Positions 42,187-52,506 of a DNA stretch of 64,000 nucleotides are shown in pieces. The notes under the pieces are model-generated. The model was not told the origin of the DNA and searched no databases. It worked only from the letters and a program-made list of their open reading frames with translations. This DNA comes from Azospirillum doebereinerae (GTDB lineage Bacteria; Pseudomonadota; Alphaproteobacteria; Azospirillales; Azospirillaceae): assembly GCF_003989665.1 (NCBI RefSeq), contig NZ_RZIJ01000017.1:62001-126000 (forward strand). The letters are read 5' to 3'. Made by a program: the position numbers and the translations under genes. Each line of letters begins with the position of its first letter. The first letter of the stretch is position 1.

Positions 42187-43104
42187 ATGCCGCGCCTTCC
42201 CCTGACCGCCCTGGCCGCCTTCGAGGCCGCCGCCCGCTGCGGCAGCATGACGGGCGCCGCCGCCGAGATCGGCCTGACCCACGGCGCCATCAGCCGGCAG
42301 GTGGGTGATCTTGAGAAGCAACTCGGCACCCGGCTGTTCGAGCGCACCCCGCGCGGGCTGGTGCTGACCCACGCCGGGCGCGATCTGGCGCGCGCCTGCA
42401 CCGGCGGGTTGGGCCGGATGGGTGAGGCTCTGGAGCGGATCGGCCGCGACGGACCGCAACGGCTGCGCATCGCCGCGCCGGCCGCCTGGGCGGCGCTGTG
42501 GCTGCTGCCGAGGTTGCCGCGCTTTCTGGAGGGCTGGCCGGGTCTGCGTGTGGATCTGGACACCGGCAACATCGACCGGCCGGTGGAGGCCGAGTCCGGA
42601 TGGGTGGTGATCCGCTATGTGCGGGGCGGAGACGACTCGCCCGATGGCGACACGCTGTCGGACGAACCGCTCTTCCCGGTCTGCGCCCCGAACCTTGCGG
42701 AGACGCTGCGCGGCCCGGCCGATCTGGCTGCCCTGACCTTGCTGCATTTCCACTCCTCTCCCGACTGGAGCCTGTGGCGGGCCGAGGCGGCGCTGGATGG
42801 GCTGGACAGCTCGGGCGGTCTGGGCTTCTCCGACTCCGTCCTGGTTTTGCGGGCGGCGGAGTCCGGGATGGGGATCGCGCTGGGGCGTCCATCGCTGGCG
42901 CTCGACAGCCTGGAGGCCGGGCGGCTGGTCTGCCCCTTCGGTCCGGTGGCGCCAATCGGTGACCGTTACGTTCTCACCGCGCCGGGGCCGGAGCGCGGGC
43001 GTCCCGTGTCGCGGGCGTTTCGCGCGTGGCTGCTGTCGGAGGCCGGCGAGGATGCCCGCAGCTTTCGCGCCTGGGTCCGGGACCGGTTCCGAGGAGAACC
43101 GTAG
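42187..43104 (+). CDS. LysR-family transcriptional regulator (GcvA-like)
   Basis: The protein is about 305 residues. The N-terminal winged helix-turn-helix reads LTALAAFEAAARCGSMTGAAAEIGLTHGAISRQV in parts, with LFERTPRGLVLT closing the domain, and a periplasmic-binding-like effector domain follows. The ATG at 42187 is preferred to the GTG at 42175. It probably regulates the divergent GNAT gene. The effector is unknown. Confidence 0.88.
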   Translation: MPRLPLTALAAFEAAARCGSMTGAAAEIGLTHGAISRQVGDLEKQLGTRLFERTPRGLVLTHAGRDLARACTGGLGRMGEALERIGRDGPQRLRIAAPAAWAALWLLPRLPRFLEGWPGLRVDLDTGNIDRPVEAESGWVVIRYVRGGDDSPDGDTLSDEPLFPVCAPNLAETLRGPADLAALTLLHFHSSPDWSLWRAEAALDGLDSSGGLGFSDSVLVLRAAESGMGIALGRPSLALDSLEAGRLVCPFGPVAPIGDRYVLTAPGPERGRPVSRAFRAWLLSEAGEDARSFRAWVRDRFRGEP

Positions 43105-43107
43105 CCC

Positions 43108-44103
43108 TTACGCCGACCGGCGGAAGCGTGCCCGGTAAGTCGCCGGGCTGATCCCCAGCCTCTGGCGGAAGTGGTGGCGCAGAGTCGCGGCGGAGCCGAA
43201 GCCGGCCCGTGTCGCGACCTCCTCCACCGCCGTCTCGCCGTTTTCCAGCAGGCTCCGTGCCCGGGCCAGACGTTCGGCCAGCAGCCATTCGCCCGGCGTC
43301 TGGCCGGTCAGCGCGTTGAAGCGGCGCAGGAAGGTGCGCAGGCTCATCCCCGCCCGCTCGGCCATGGAGGCCAAGCTGTGCTCCTCTCCCAGCCGGTCCC
43401 GCAGATGGTCGAGCAGGGGCCCGAGCCGCGCGCCCTCCCGCGCGGTGGGGACCGGCGCCTCGATGAACTGGGCCTGCCCGCCCTCGCGGTGCGGCGGCAC
43501 GACCAGCCGGCGGGCGACGCTGTTGGCGGCGTCGGGGCCGAAATCCCGCCGCACCAGATGCAGGCAGAGGTCGATCCCGGCGGCGCTGCCGGCGGAGGTC
43601 AGGATGTTGCCCTCGTCCACGTACAGCACGTCGGGCGCCACGCGGATGTCGGGGTAAAGATCGGCCAGCGCCGCGGCGTAGCGCCAATGCGTGGTGGCGC
43701 GCCGCCCGTTCAGCAGCCCGGCGGCGGCGAGGACGAAGGCGCCCGAGCAGATCGACAGGATGCGGGCGCCGCGCGCGTCCGCCCGTTGCAACGCCGCGGT
43801 CAGCGCGGGGGGAACCGGCTCCCGCGCGCCGCGCCAGCCGGGAACCACGATGGTGGAGGCCTCGTCCAGCAGTTCCAGCCCGCCATCGGCCATCACCCGG
43901 ATGCCGCCCATCGCCCGCAGCGGGCCGGAATCGAGCGCGGCGACGGCGAAGCGGTACCAGCCCGGTCCCAGCTCCGGGCGCGGCAGGCCGAACACCTCGA
44001 CGGCGACGCCGAATTCGAAGGTGCAGAGACCGTCATAGGCGAGGACGGCGACGAGAGGGGATTGGTTTGGCACGGCATGCACGGTAACTGGCAATCGCGC
44101 CAC
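43108..44103 (-). CDS. ftrA: FtrA/GlxA-type AraC transcriptional regulator
   Basis: The protein is about 325-331 residues. An N-terminal DJ-1/PfpI-like domain starts VAVLAYDGLCTFEFGVAVEVFGLPRPE and has the nucleophile-elbow region ILSICSGAFVLAAAGLL. A C-terminal AraC-type double helix-turn-helix follows (SLASMAERAGMSLRTFLRRF ... EVATRAGFGSAATLRHHF). The best match is the FtrA subgroup. The start is uncertain between GTG codons at 44103, 44082 and 44073. It is divergent from the rhodanese gene, its likely target. Confidence 0.86.
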   Translation of the reverse strand: MARLPVTVHAVPNQSPLVAVLAYDGLCTFEFGVAVEVFGLPRPELGPGWYRFAVAALDSGPLRAMGGIRVMADGGLELLDEASTIVVPGWRGAREPVPPALTAALQRADARGARILSICSGAFVLAAAGLLNGRRATTHWRYAAALADLYPDIRVAPDVLYVDEGNILTSAGSAAGIDLCLHLVRRDFGPDAANSVARRLVVPPHREGGQAQFIEAPVPTAREGARLGPLLDHLRDRLGEEHSLASMAERAGMSLRTFLRRFNALTGQTPGEWLLAERLARARSLLENGETAVEEVATRAGFGSAATLRHHFRQRLGISPATYRARFRRSA

Positions 44104-44166
44104 TTTCCAGCCCGCCGCCGCTGCGACACCCTACGCCCACTTATGAACTTTGTTGGAGTGTGCGCC

Positions 44167-44580
44167 ATGCCGAGTCCAAGTCTGGTCGCCGAAATCCCCG
44201 CAGCCCCGTCCCATCTGGCCGCCGAGCATTTCGCGCGGCGCCTGTCGCTGGAGACCGATTGCTGGGACGTGCAGGAGTCGCTGAAGGGCGCCGCCGGTGA
44301 CTTTGTCCTGCTCGACGTGCGCGGGCCGGCGGCCTACGCGGCGGGCCACGCGCCGGGGGCGATCAACCTGCCGCACGGCAAGATCACGGCGCGGCGGATG
44401 GAGGCGTGGGAGGAGGGGACTCTGTTCGTTGTCTACTGCGCCGGGCCGCACTGCAACGGGGCCGACCGGGCGGCGTTGCGTCTGGCGCGGCTGGGGCGGC
44501 CGGTCAAACTGATGATCGGCGGCATGACGGGGTGGGCGGACGAGGGCTTCGCCGTCGTTACCGGAAACGACGCGGGCTAG
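44167..44580 (+). CDS. Rhodanese-like domain protein
   Basis: The 137-residue single rhodanese domain has LLDVRGPAAYAAGHAPGAINLPH and the active-site loop beginning at Cys91 in VVYCAGPHCNGADRA, with a second Cys at 96. The loop is of the CxGPHCNG type, not the classical CRSGxR, so sulfurtransfer specificity is open. The ATG at 44167 has GGAG eight bases upstream. Being divergent from the FtrA-like regulator suggests common control, a pairing seen in many proteobacteria. Confidence 0.85.
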   Translation: MPSPSLVAEIPAAPSHLAAEHFARRLSLETDCWDVQESLKGAAGDFVLLDVRGPAAYAAGHAPGAINLPHGKITARRMEAWEEGTLFVVYCAGPHCNGADRAALRLARLGRPVKLMIGGMTGWADEGFAVVTGNDAG

Positions 44581-44587
44581 ACGGCCG

Positions 44588-44761
44588 TCAGATCAGCACG
44601 ATCCCGGCGAGCAACGCCAGGATCAGCAGATAGACCACCAGCCGGCGCAGGCGCCAGCCGAGCGGCGCCTTGTTGTCGTTGGCCGGCGGGTGCAGACGCA
44701 CCCGCCGGGCCGGCACGATGAACGCAGCCGGGTCCTGGGCGGCTCCGTTGGAGCCGCCCAT
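44588..44761 (-). CDS. Small tail-anchored membrane protein downstream of gltA
   Basis: This 57-residue unrecognised protein has a polar N-terminal half with HPPANDNKAP and a single C-terminal hydrophobic helix (LVVYLLILALLAGIVLI). The ATG at 44761 begins 22 bp after the gltA stop. A longer GTG form would overlap gltA. The HPPANDNK segment resembles a short motif found in many small alphaproteobacterial proteins. Function unknown. Confidence 0.55.
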   Translation of the reverse strand: MGGSNGAAQDPAAFIVPARRVRLHPPANDNKAPLGWRLRRLVVYLLILALLAGIVLI

Positions 44762-44783
44762 GCCGATACGGGCTGTGGGACGG

Positions 44784-46097
<1,314 letters not shown>

Positions 46098-46197
46098 CTC
46101 GGCACGTCCTTATCGTTGAGGTCTGGGCTTGGTGCCCTTTTTTGATCGGCGCAGCATAGTTCCAAGCCCGCCCGATGGCAACGAACGGAAAGACCCT

Positions 46198-47604
46198 TTA
46201 TGCTGCACCCGCTGCATCGCGGATGCGAGACAAGGTCTCGTCACGGCCCAACAATTCGGCGACCTCGAAGATCGGCGGGGACACCGTCGACCCGGTCAGC
46301 GCGGCGCGCAACGGCTGCGCGACCTTGCCCAATTTCTCGCCACGCGCCTCGGCGAAGGCGCGCACGCGGCCTTCCAGCGCCGAGGCGGTGAATTCCGGCT
46401 CCTCCGCGAACTGCGCGGCCAGATCCGTCAACAGGCTGCGGCCCTTTTCGTCCAACAGCGCCGACGCCTTTTCATCGACCGGCAGCGGGCGCGCGGCGAC
46501 GTAGAAGCGGGCGCTCTGGGCGAGGTCGACGACGGTGCGGGCGCGCTGCTTCAGCCCGTTCATGGCGCGGGTCAGCAGGTCGCGGTCGGCCTCGGTCAGG
46601 GCGCGGCCAAGATCGGCCTCCAGGCGCGGGGCGACCAGCCCGACCAGCCGTGCGTCGTCGGCCAGACGCATGTAATGGGCGTTCAGGCTGTCGAGCTTGG
46701 CGAAGTCGAAGCGCGACGGCGAGCGGCCGATGCTCTCCAGGTCGAACCACTCTATGGCCTGCTCGGTCGAGATGATCTCCTCGTCGCCGTGCGACCAGCC
46801 CAGCCGCAGCAGGTAGTTGCGCACCGCCTCCGGGAGATAGCCGAGATCACGGTAGGCGTCGACGCCGAGCGCCCCGTGGCGCTTGGACAGCTTCGCGCCG
46901 TCGGCGCCGTGGATCAGCGGGATGTGGCCGAAGCGCGGCAGATCCCAGCCCATGGAATGGAAGATCTGGATCTGGCGGAAGGTGTTGGTCAGATGGTCGT
47001 CGCCGCGCACGACGTGGGTCACGCCCATGTCGTGGTCGTCCACCACCACCGCCAGCAGATAGGTTGGGGTGCCGTCGGCGCGCAGCAGGATCAAGTCGTC
47101 GAGCTGGGCGTTCTGCACCGTCACCTCGCCCTGGACGAGGTCGTTCAGGACGGTCTCGCCCTCCTGCGGGGCTTTCAGGCGGATGACGGGGGCGACGCCT
47201 TCCGGCGCGTCGGAGTCGGGGCGGTCGCGCCAGCGGCCGTCGTAGCGCATCGGCTGGCCGGCGGCCTTCTGGGCGGCGCGCATGGCGTCCAGCTCCTCCG
47301 GGCTGCAATAGCAGCGGTAGGCCTTGCCGGCGGCCAGCATCTGGTGGGCGACCTCGGCGTGGCGGTCCTTGCGCTCGAACTGGCTGACGGCGTCGCCTTC
47401 CCAATCCAGACCCAACCACTGGAGTCCGTCGAGGATCGCGTCCACGGCGGCCTGGGTGGAGCGTTGCCGGTCGGTGTCCTCGATCCGCAACAGGAACTTG
47501 CCGCCCATCCGCTTGGCGTACAGCCAGTTGAACAGGGCGGTGCGGCCACCGCCGATGTGGAGAAAGCCGGTGGGCGAGGGGGCGAAACGGGTGACGACAG
47601 TCAT
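46198..47604 (-). CDS. gltX: Glutamyl-tRNA synthetase
   Basis: The 468-residue class I synthetase has its HIGH-type motif in FAPSPTGFLHIGGGRTALFNWL, the KLSKR motif in GAKLSKRHGALGV, and the zinc-like region YRCYCSPEELDAMR. Alphaproteobacteria often have two GltX paralogues with different tRNA preferences; which one this is cannot be decided here. The ATG at 47604 starts at the canonical MTVVTRFAPSP. It is divergent from comEC. Confidence 0.96.
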   Translation of the reverse strand: MTVVTRFAPSPTGFLHIGGGRTALFNWLYAKRMGGKFLLRIEDTDRQRSTQAAVDAILDGLQWLGLDWEGDAVSQFERKDRHAEVAHQMLAAGKAYRCYCSPEELDAMRAAQKAAGQPMRYDGRWRDRPDSDAPEGVAPVIRLKAPQEGETVLNDLVQGEVTVQNAQLDDLILLRADGTPTYLLAVVVDDHDMGVTHVVRGDDHLTNTFRQIQIFHSMGWDLPRFGHIPLIHGADGAKLSKRHGALGVDAYRDLGYLPEAVRNYLLRLGWSHGDEEIISTEQAIEWFDLESIGRSPSRFDFAKLDSLNAHYMRLADDARLVGLVAPRLEADLGRALTEADRDLLTRAMNGLKQRARTVVDLAQSARFYVAARPLPVDEKASALLDEKGRSLLTDLAAQFAEEPEFTASALEGRVRAFAEARGEKLGKVAQPLRAALTGSTVSPPIFEVAELLGRDETLSRIRDAAGAA

Positions 47605-47700
47605 CGGTGTCTCAATTCCGGGTTCGACGCTGCTACACTGCAACGATGGTCGGTCAAGCTGTATCACAGGGACCGGGTTCGGGGGCAATGCCATGCGCGC

Positions 47701-49920
47701 ATGGGCGGCAAAAGGGCGTCGAACGGGAACGGGGCGGGCGTGACGGATCGGTCCGCCGCCCCGTTGGACGATCCGTTGCCCGGCCCGCTGGACGAGGGGT
47801 GGGAGCCTGTGGCGACCGTCGCGCCGTGGACGCGCGTCCTGGCGCCGTTGCTGTCGGCCTGGGGCTGGCTGACCAACCAACTGGCGGCGGAGCGGGAGCG
47901 CTGGGTGCTGTGGATCCCGGTGGGCTTCGGGTTCGGGGCCGTGGGGTACTTCTGGCTGCCGGCCGAACCGCCCTGGTGGAGCGGGTTGGCGGCGGTCGTC
48001 GGGGCGTCGGTTCTGCTGGCGGGTTTGCGCCGCTGGCTGGCCGGGGTGGTCGTCGCGCTTGGACTGCTGGTCGTGGCCGGCGGATTCCTGACGGCGCAGG
48101 GGCACGCCATGCTGGTGGCGGCGCCGGTGCTGGCGCGCGACATCCCATCGGCGACGATCACCGGGCGGGTCATGGCGGTGGAGCGGCGGCCGGGCGCGGT
48201 ACGGCTGACCCTGCGCGACCCGACGGTCAGCCGGCTGAAACCGGAGGAAACCCCGGCCGCCTTGCGGATCCGTGTGTCGGACAAGCATCCCCCGCCGCCG
48301 CCGGGCGCCTTGGTCCGTCTGCGCGGCAGCGTGTCGCCGCCCCAGCCGCCGGCCGAACCGGGCGCCTTCGACTTTCAGCGGCGCGCCTATTTCATGGGGC
48401 TGGGCGGGGTCGGATTCTCGGTGGGCGCCGCCGAGGTGATCGACGCGCCGCCGGTCACCGGTTGGTCGCGGGTGACGGTCGTCTTCGAGCAACTGCGCGG
48501 CTACATCGCCGAGCGGGTGGCGAGAACCATCGACGACCCGGTCGAGGCCAGCGTGACCACCGCCCTGTTGAACGGCGAGCAGTTCGCCATCCCCGACCCG
48601 ACGATGGAGTCCTTCCGCAACAGCGGGCTGGCGCATCTGCTGTCGATCTCCGGCCTGCATGTCGGGATCGCGGCGGGCATCCTGTTCTACGTGGTGCGGG
48701 CGCTGCTGGCGGCGGTGCCCTATGTCGCGCTGCGGTGGCCGGTCAAGAAGATCGCGGCGGTGTTCGGCATCCTGTCGGCGCTCGCCTACACGCTGCTGGT
48801 TGGGGCGCCGCTGCCGACGGTACGGTCGGTGCTGATGACCGGGTTGATCATGGGGGCGGTGGTGCTGGACCGCGATCCGCTCAGCATGCGGCTGGTCGCC
48901 TTCGCCGGCATCGTCACGGCGGCGATGGATCCGGAGGGCATGCTGGGGCCGAGCTTCCAGATGTCCTTCGCGGCGGTGGTGGCGCTGATCGCCGCCTTCG
49001 AAGGCGGCGGCCCGATGGCGGCGTGGAAGCGCGATCTCGGCTGGTTCGGCAAGGCGCTGCTCTATGTCGGCGGGATCGTGTTGACCAGCGTCATCGCCAC
49101 GCTGGCGACCTTGCCCTTCTCGCTGTTCCACTTTCAGCAGATCGCCTTCTACGGCGTGCTGTCCAACATGATCGCGATCCCGGTCACCTCCTTCTGGGTG
49201 ATGCCGTGGAGCCTGATCGCCTACGCGCTGCTGCCCTTCGGGCTGGAAGCCCCGGCGGTGATCGCGATGAACTGGGGCGACCGGGTGGTGATCGGAACGG
49301 CGACCTTCTTCGGCGGCCTGCCCTGGGCCTCGCTGACCGTGCCGGCGATGCCGGCGGGCGGCTTCGCGGCGGTGATCCTCGGCGGCATCTGGCTGTGCGT
49401 GTGGACACGCCGCTGGCGCTGGTGGGGTCTGGTCGCGGTGCTCGGCGGGCTTGCCACCCCGGCGCTGGTCGACCGCCCGGACGTGATCGTGTCGGGGGAC
49501 GGCAAGGTCGCCGCCGTGCGCTCGGCGTCGGGCCGGCTCAGCCTGTCCAGCAAGACGGAGGGCCGCACCGCCGAGACCTGGCTGCAACGCGACGGCGAAC
49601 CCCAGCCGGCGGATCCTTGGCCCCAGGCCGGTCTGTCGGCGGACGGGCGCTTGACCTGCGACGCGCTGGGCTGCCTCTACCACGCGGCGGGGCGGCGCAT
49701 CGCGCTGCTGCGGCTGCCCGACGCGCTGGACGAGGATTGCGGCGCGGCGGAGGTGGTGATCGCCGTGTTTCCGGCGCGGGGATGCCGCGCGCCGCTGGTC
49801 ATCGACCGCTGGCGCCTGCGCCGGGAGGGCGCGCACGCGCTCTATGTGGAAACGGGGGGCATCCGGGTCGAAAGCGTGCGCGACGGGCGCGGCGACCGCC
49901 CCTGGACGGGGCGGCGGTAG
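47701..49920 (+). CDS. comEC: ComEC/Rec2-family DNA-uptake membrane protein
   Basis: The protein is about 739 residues. An N-terminal DUF4131 region with two or three membrane helices and an OB-like fold is followed by the Competence domain with SISGLHVGIAAGILF (about 311-326) and many membrane helices. The C-terminus after about residue 590 is short and does not show the metal-binding motif (HxHxDH) of a beta-lactamase-like nuclease domain. ComEC forms the inner-membrane channel for single-stranded DNA. The start is ATG 47701; a GTG at 47740 is an alternative. It converges on lexA with 4 bp between stops. Confidence 0.9.
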   Translation: MGGKRASNGNGAGVTDRSAAPLDDPLPGPLDEGWEPVATVAPWTRVLAPLLSAWGWLTNQLAAERERWVLWIPVGFGFGAVGYFWLPAEPPWWSGLAAVVGASVLLAGLRRWLAGVVVALGLLVVAGGFLTAQGHAMLVAAPVLARDIPSATITGRVMAVERRPGAVRLTLRDPTVSRLKPEETPAALRIRVSDKHPPPPPGALVRLRGSVSPPQPPAEPGAFDFQRRAYFMGLGGVGFSVGAAEVIDAPPVTGWSRVTVVFEQLRGYIAERVARTIDDPVEASVTTALLNGEQFAIPDPTMESFRNSGLAHLLSISGLHVGIAAGILFYVVRALLAAVPYVALRWPVKKIAAVFGILSALAYTLLVGAPLPTVRSVLMTGLIMGAVVLDRDPLSMRLVAFAGIVTAAMDPEGMLGPSFQMSFAAVVALIAAFEGGGPMAAWKRDLGWFGKALLYVGGIVLTSVIATLATLPFSLFHFQQIAFYGVLSNMIAIPVTSFWVMPWSLIAYALLPFGLEAPAVIAMNWGDRVVIGTATFFGGLPWASLTVPAMPAGGFAAVILGGIWLCVWTRRWRWWGLVAVLGGLATPALVDRPDVIVSGDGKVAAVRSASGRLSLSSKTEGRTAETWLQRDGEPQPADPWPQAGLSADGRLTCDALGCLYHAAGRRIALLRLPDALDEDCGAAEVVIAVFPARGCRAPLVIDRWRLRREGAHALYVETGGIRVESVRDGRGDRPWTGRR

Positions 49921-49924
49921 AGAC

Positions 49925-50635
49925 TCAGTACTTGCGGACCAGACCGACCAGCTTGCCCTGCACGCGGACGCGGTCGGCGGCGAAGATGCGGGTCTCGTAG
50001 GAGGCGTTGGCCGGCTCCAGCGCCACGGTGTTGTTCTTCCGGCGCAGCCGCTTCAGCGTCACCTCGCCGTCGTCCACCAGGGCCACGACGATGGTGCCGT
50101 TCTCGGCCGCGTCGCAGCGCTGGATGATGACGGTGTCGTGGTCGAGGATGCCGGCCTCGATCATCGAATCGCCGGCCACTTCCAGCGCGTAATGCTCGCC
50201 GGCCGTCAGCATCGTCGCCGGGATGTCCACGAAGGCGGAGTTGTCGTGCAGCGCCTCGATCGGCATGCCGGCGGCGATGCGGCCGTACATCGGCAACTGC
50301 ACCGTTTCCGTCACCGGAGCCGCGGAGACGTCGCGGCCGGTCAGGGTGAAGTCGGCCTTGATGACGTTCGGCTGGAACTTGCCGCGCGCGGCGGCCGAGC
50401 GGACACGGGACGCTTCCAGCCCCTCGGGCAGGCGCAGAACCTCCAGGGCGCGGGCGCGGTGGGGCAGGCGGCGGATGAAGCCGCGCTCCTCCAGCCCGGT
50501 GATCAGGCGGTGGATGCCCGACTTCGATTTCAGGCCGAGGGCGTCCTTCATCTCGTCGAAGGATGGAGAAACACCGCCCTGGCCGAGCCGCTCGTTGATG
50601 AAGAGCAGCAATTCGTGCTGCTTGCGCGTGAGCAT
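49925..50635 (-). CDS. lexA: SOS repressor LexA
   Basis: The 236-residue LexA has a winged helix-turn-helix in the first 70 residues (SPSFDEMKDALGLKSKSGIHRLI). The self-cleavage site is Ala122-Gly123 in GRIAAGMPIEAL, with catalytic Ser157 in GDSMIEAGI and Lys195 in GEVTLKRL. It represses DNA-repair genes until RecA filaments trigger autocleavage. The upstream region holds a perfect alphaproteobacterial SOS box, so it is autoregulated. Confidence 0.97.
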   Translation of the reverse strand: MLTRKQHELLLFINERLGQGGVSPSFDEMKDALGLKSKSGIHRLITGLEERGFIRRLPHRARALEVLRLPEGLEASRVRSAAARGKFQPNVIKADFTLTGRDVSAAPVTETVQLPMYGRIAAGMPIEALHDNSAFVDIPATMLTAGEHYALEVAGDSMIEAGILDHDTVIIQRCDAAENGTIVVALVDDGEVTLKRLRRKNNTVALEPANASYETRIFAADRVRVQGKLVGLVRKY

Positions 50636-50693
50636 GGGTGCCTCCCGGCGGGTGCCGCACTGGAGTTGGAACAAAAGCAAAACGTCAGCTTAT

Positions 50694-50708
50694 GTTCTAG
50701 TTTGGTTC
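50694..50708 (-). promoter_or_regulatory. LexA (SOS) box upstream of lexA, with a weaker second site
   Basis: GTTC-N7-GTTC (GTTC at 50694-50697 and 50705-50708) exactly matches the direct-repeat LexA operator of Alphaproteobacteria. It is 59 bp upstream of the lexA ATG. A second site, GAAC-N7-AAAC at 50669-50683, has one mismatch and lies closer to the gene, which would allow tandem binding. Confidence 0.82.
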
Positions 50709-50776
50709 CCGTGCAACGTCAAGAGGTCTCGGCGCCGATTCACCAAAGGTTGGACGGAAATTCCCGCCGGAGCCCG

Positions 50777-52006
50777 TCACAGATTGAGGGCGCCGCCGGA
50801 GAGCGGAACGATGTCCACCACGGCGCCGGCCTCCGCCGCCGGGGCTTGCGGCGCGCGGACGATCAGGCAATCGGCCTGCGCGTAGAGCGAGGTGATGGCG
50901 CTGTCCTGCCGGTCGAAGGGCGTGGCGGTGGGGATCCCGTCGTCGCCGGTCGTCAGGGTGGCGCGGATGTAGTCCTCGCGCCGGTCGTTGGCCTTCAACG
51001 CGGTGCCCAGCCGGGCACGGCGCGGCCCTTCGCCGTCGTCGGGCGGCAGCCCTTGCAGCACGCGCAGGATCGGGCGCAGGAACAGCACGGCGGTCACCCC
51101 GGTGGAGACCGGGTTGCCGGGCAGGCCCAGCAGCGGGACGGTCCCGGCGCGGCCGAACATCACCGCCTTGCCGGGCCGCATGGCGATGCTGTGCACGTCC
51201 AGCGATACGCCCCGGTCGGCCAGCACGTCGCGGACGAGGTCGTAATCGCCCTGCGCCGCGCCACCGGTGGTCACCAGCAGGTCGCAGCCAGCCGCCCCGG
51301 CGGCCATGGCGGCGACGCTGTCGACCGTGTCGCGGGCGATGCCCAGATTGTGGGCGGTGCCGCCCTGGGTGGCGACCAGGGCGCAAAGGCCGAGCGCGTT
51401 GGTGCTGACGATCTGGCTCGGCCCCAGCGGATCGCCGGGCAGGGCGATCTCGTCGCCGGTGGCGAGCACGGCCACGCGGGGCCGACGGTGGACGCTGAGC
51501 CACGGCACGTTGCCGCCCGCCGCCAGCGCGATGTCGCGCGCGGTCAGGCGCCGGCCCTTCGGCAGCAGCTCCCGCCCCTGCGGAAAATCGAAACCGGCGG
51601 GACGCACGAAACGCCCGGCGACGACGGCGCGGCCGATGAGCACGGAGGCGTCGTCGGCGCTGCAGTCCTCCTGCATCACCACGGCGTCGGCTCCGGTCGG
51701 CACGGGGGCGCCGGTGAAGATGCGCACGGCCTCGCCCACGCCGACGCTGCCGGAAAAGGCGTGGCCGGCGGCCGATTCGCCGATGCGGCGCAGGGCGACG
51801 GGGCGGTCGGACGTGGCGCCGGCGATGTCGGCGGCGCGCACCGCCCAGCCGTCCATCGCGGCGGCGTCGAAGGGCGGCTGCGTCAGCCGCGCCGTCACCG
51901 GCTCGGCCAGCACGCGGCCGAGCGCGTCGGGCAGGGCGACGGTCTCCGCCGGCAGCGCGGCGAAGCCGGCGAGGATGCGGGCGCGGGCCTCGGCGACGGA
52001 AATCAT
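50777..52006 (-). CDS. moeA: Molybdopterin molybdenumtransferase
   Basis: The 409-residue MoeA inserts molybdate into adenylylated molybdopterin. Features are PPFDAAAMDGWAVRAADI near the N-terminus, TGAPVPTGADAVVMQED, VLATGDEI, TTGGAAQGDYDLVRDVL and MRPGKAVMFG followed by GLPGNPVSTGV. The ATG overlaps the moaC stop (ATGA). Confidence 0.96.
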   Translation of the reverse strand: MISVAEARARILAGFAALPAETVALPDALGRVLAEPVTARLTQPPFDAAAMDGWAVRAADIAGATSDRPVALRRIGESAAGHAFSGSVGVGEAVRIFTGAPVPTGADAVVMQEDCSADDASVLIGRAVVAGRFVRPAGFDFPQGRELLPKGRRLTARDIALAAGGNVPWLSVHRRPRVAVLATGDEIALPGDPLGPSQIVSTNALGLCALVATQGGTAHNLGIARDTVDSVAAMAAGAAGCDLLVTTGGAAQGDYDLVRDVLADRGVSLDVHSIAMRPGKAVMFGRAGTVPLLGLPGNPVSTGVTAVLFLRPILRVLQGLPPDDGEGPRRARLGTALKANDRREDYIRATLTTGDDGIPTATPFDRQDSAITSLYAQADCLIVRAPQAPAAEAGAVVDIVPLSGGALNL

Positions 52007-52506
52007 GAGGGCTCTCCGCCCGTCTCGGAGACCGGAGTCCACTCGCCGCTCTTGCCGCCGGCCTTGTGCAGCAGCCGCACCGCCGTGATCGTCATGCCGC
52101 GATCCACCGCCTTGCACATGTCGTAGACGGTCAGCGCCGCGACGGAGACGGCGGTCAGCGCCTCCATCTCCACGCCGGTCTGGCCCTTCAGCTTGCAGGT
52201 CGCGGTGATGTCCACGGCGTTGCGGTCGGGGTAGCAGGTCAGATCCACCTTGACCGAGGTCAGGGCCAACGGGTGGCACAGGGGGATCAGGTCGGGGGTG
52301 CGCTTGGCGCCCATGATGCCGGCCAGCCGGGCGACCGACAGCACGTCGCCCTTCTTGACGCCGCCCTCCAAGATCAGCCGCAGTGTCTCCGGCTGCATGA
52401 TGACCGAGCCGGCGGCGGTCGCCGTGCGCTCGGTCTCCGCCTTGTCGGAAACGTCGACCATCACCGCGCGCCCTTCGGCGTCGAAATGCGTGAAACCGCC
52501 GGTCAC
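52003..52506 (-). CDS. moaC: Cyclic pyranopterin monophosphate synthase
   Basis: The 167-residue MoaC works with MoaA in the first step of molybdenum cofactor synthesis. Conserved segments are LCHPLALTSVKVDL, GQTGVEMEALTAVSVAALTVYDMCKAVD and the GGKSGEW end. The start is a GTG overlapping the stop of the preceding acetyltransferase (GTGA). Confidence 0.96.
   Translation of the reverse strand: MTGGFTHFDAEGRAVMVDVSDKAETERTATAAGSVIMQPETLRLILEGGVKKGDVLSVARLAGIMGAKRTPDLIPLCHPLALTSVKVDLTCYPDRNAVDITATCKLKGQTGVEMEALTAVSVAALTVYDMCKAVDRGMTITAVRLLHKAGGKSGEWTPVSETGGEPS

Noticed and set aside
46129..47700. Frame extending comEC upstream across gltX
   Set aside because: The extension lies antisense to gltX, whose catalytic motifs are intact; comEC homology begins after 47701.
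47607..50000. Second long plus-strand frame overlapping comEC
   Set aside because: Out of frame with the membrane helices of ComEC; Gly/Arg-rich with no family features.
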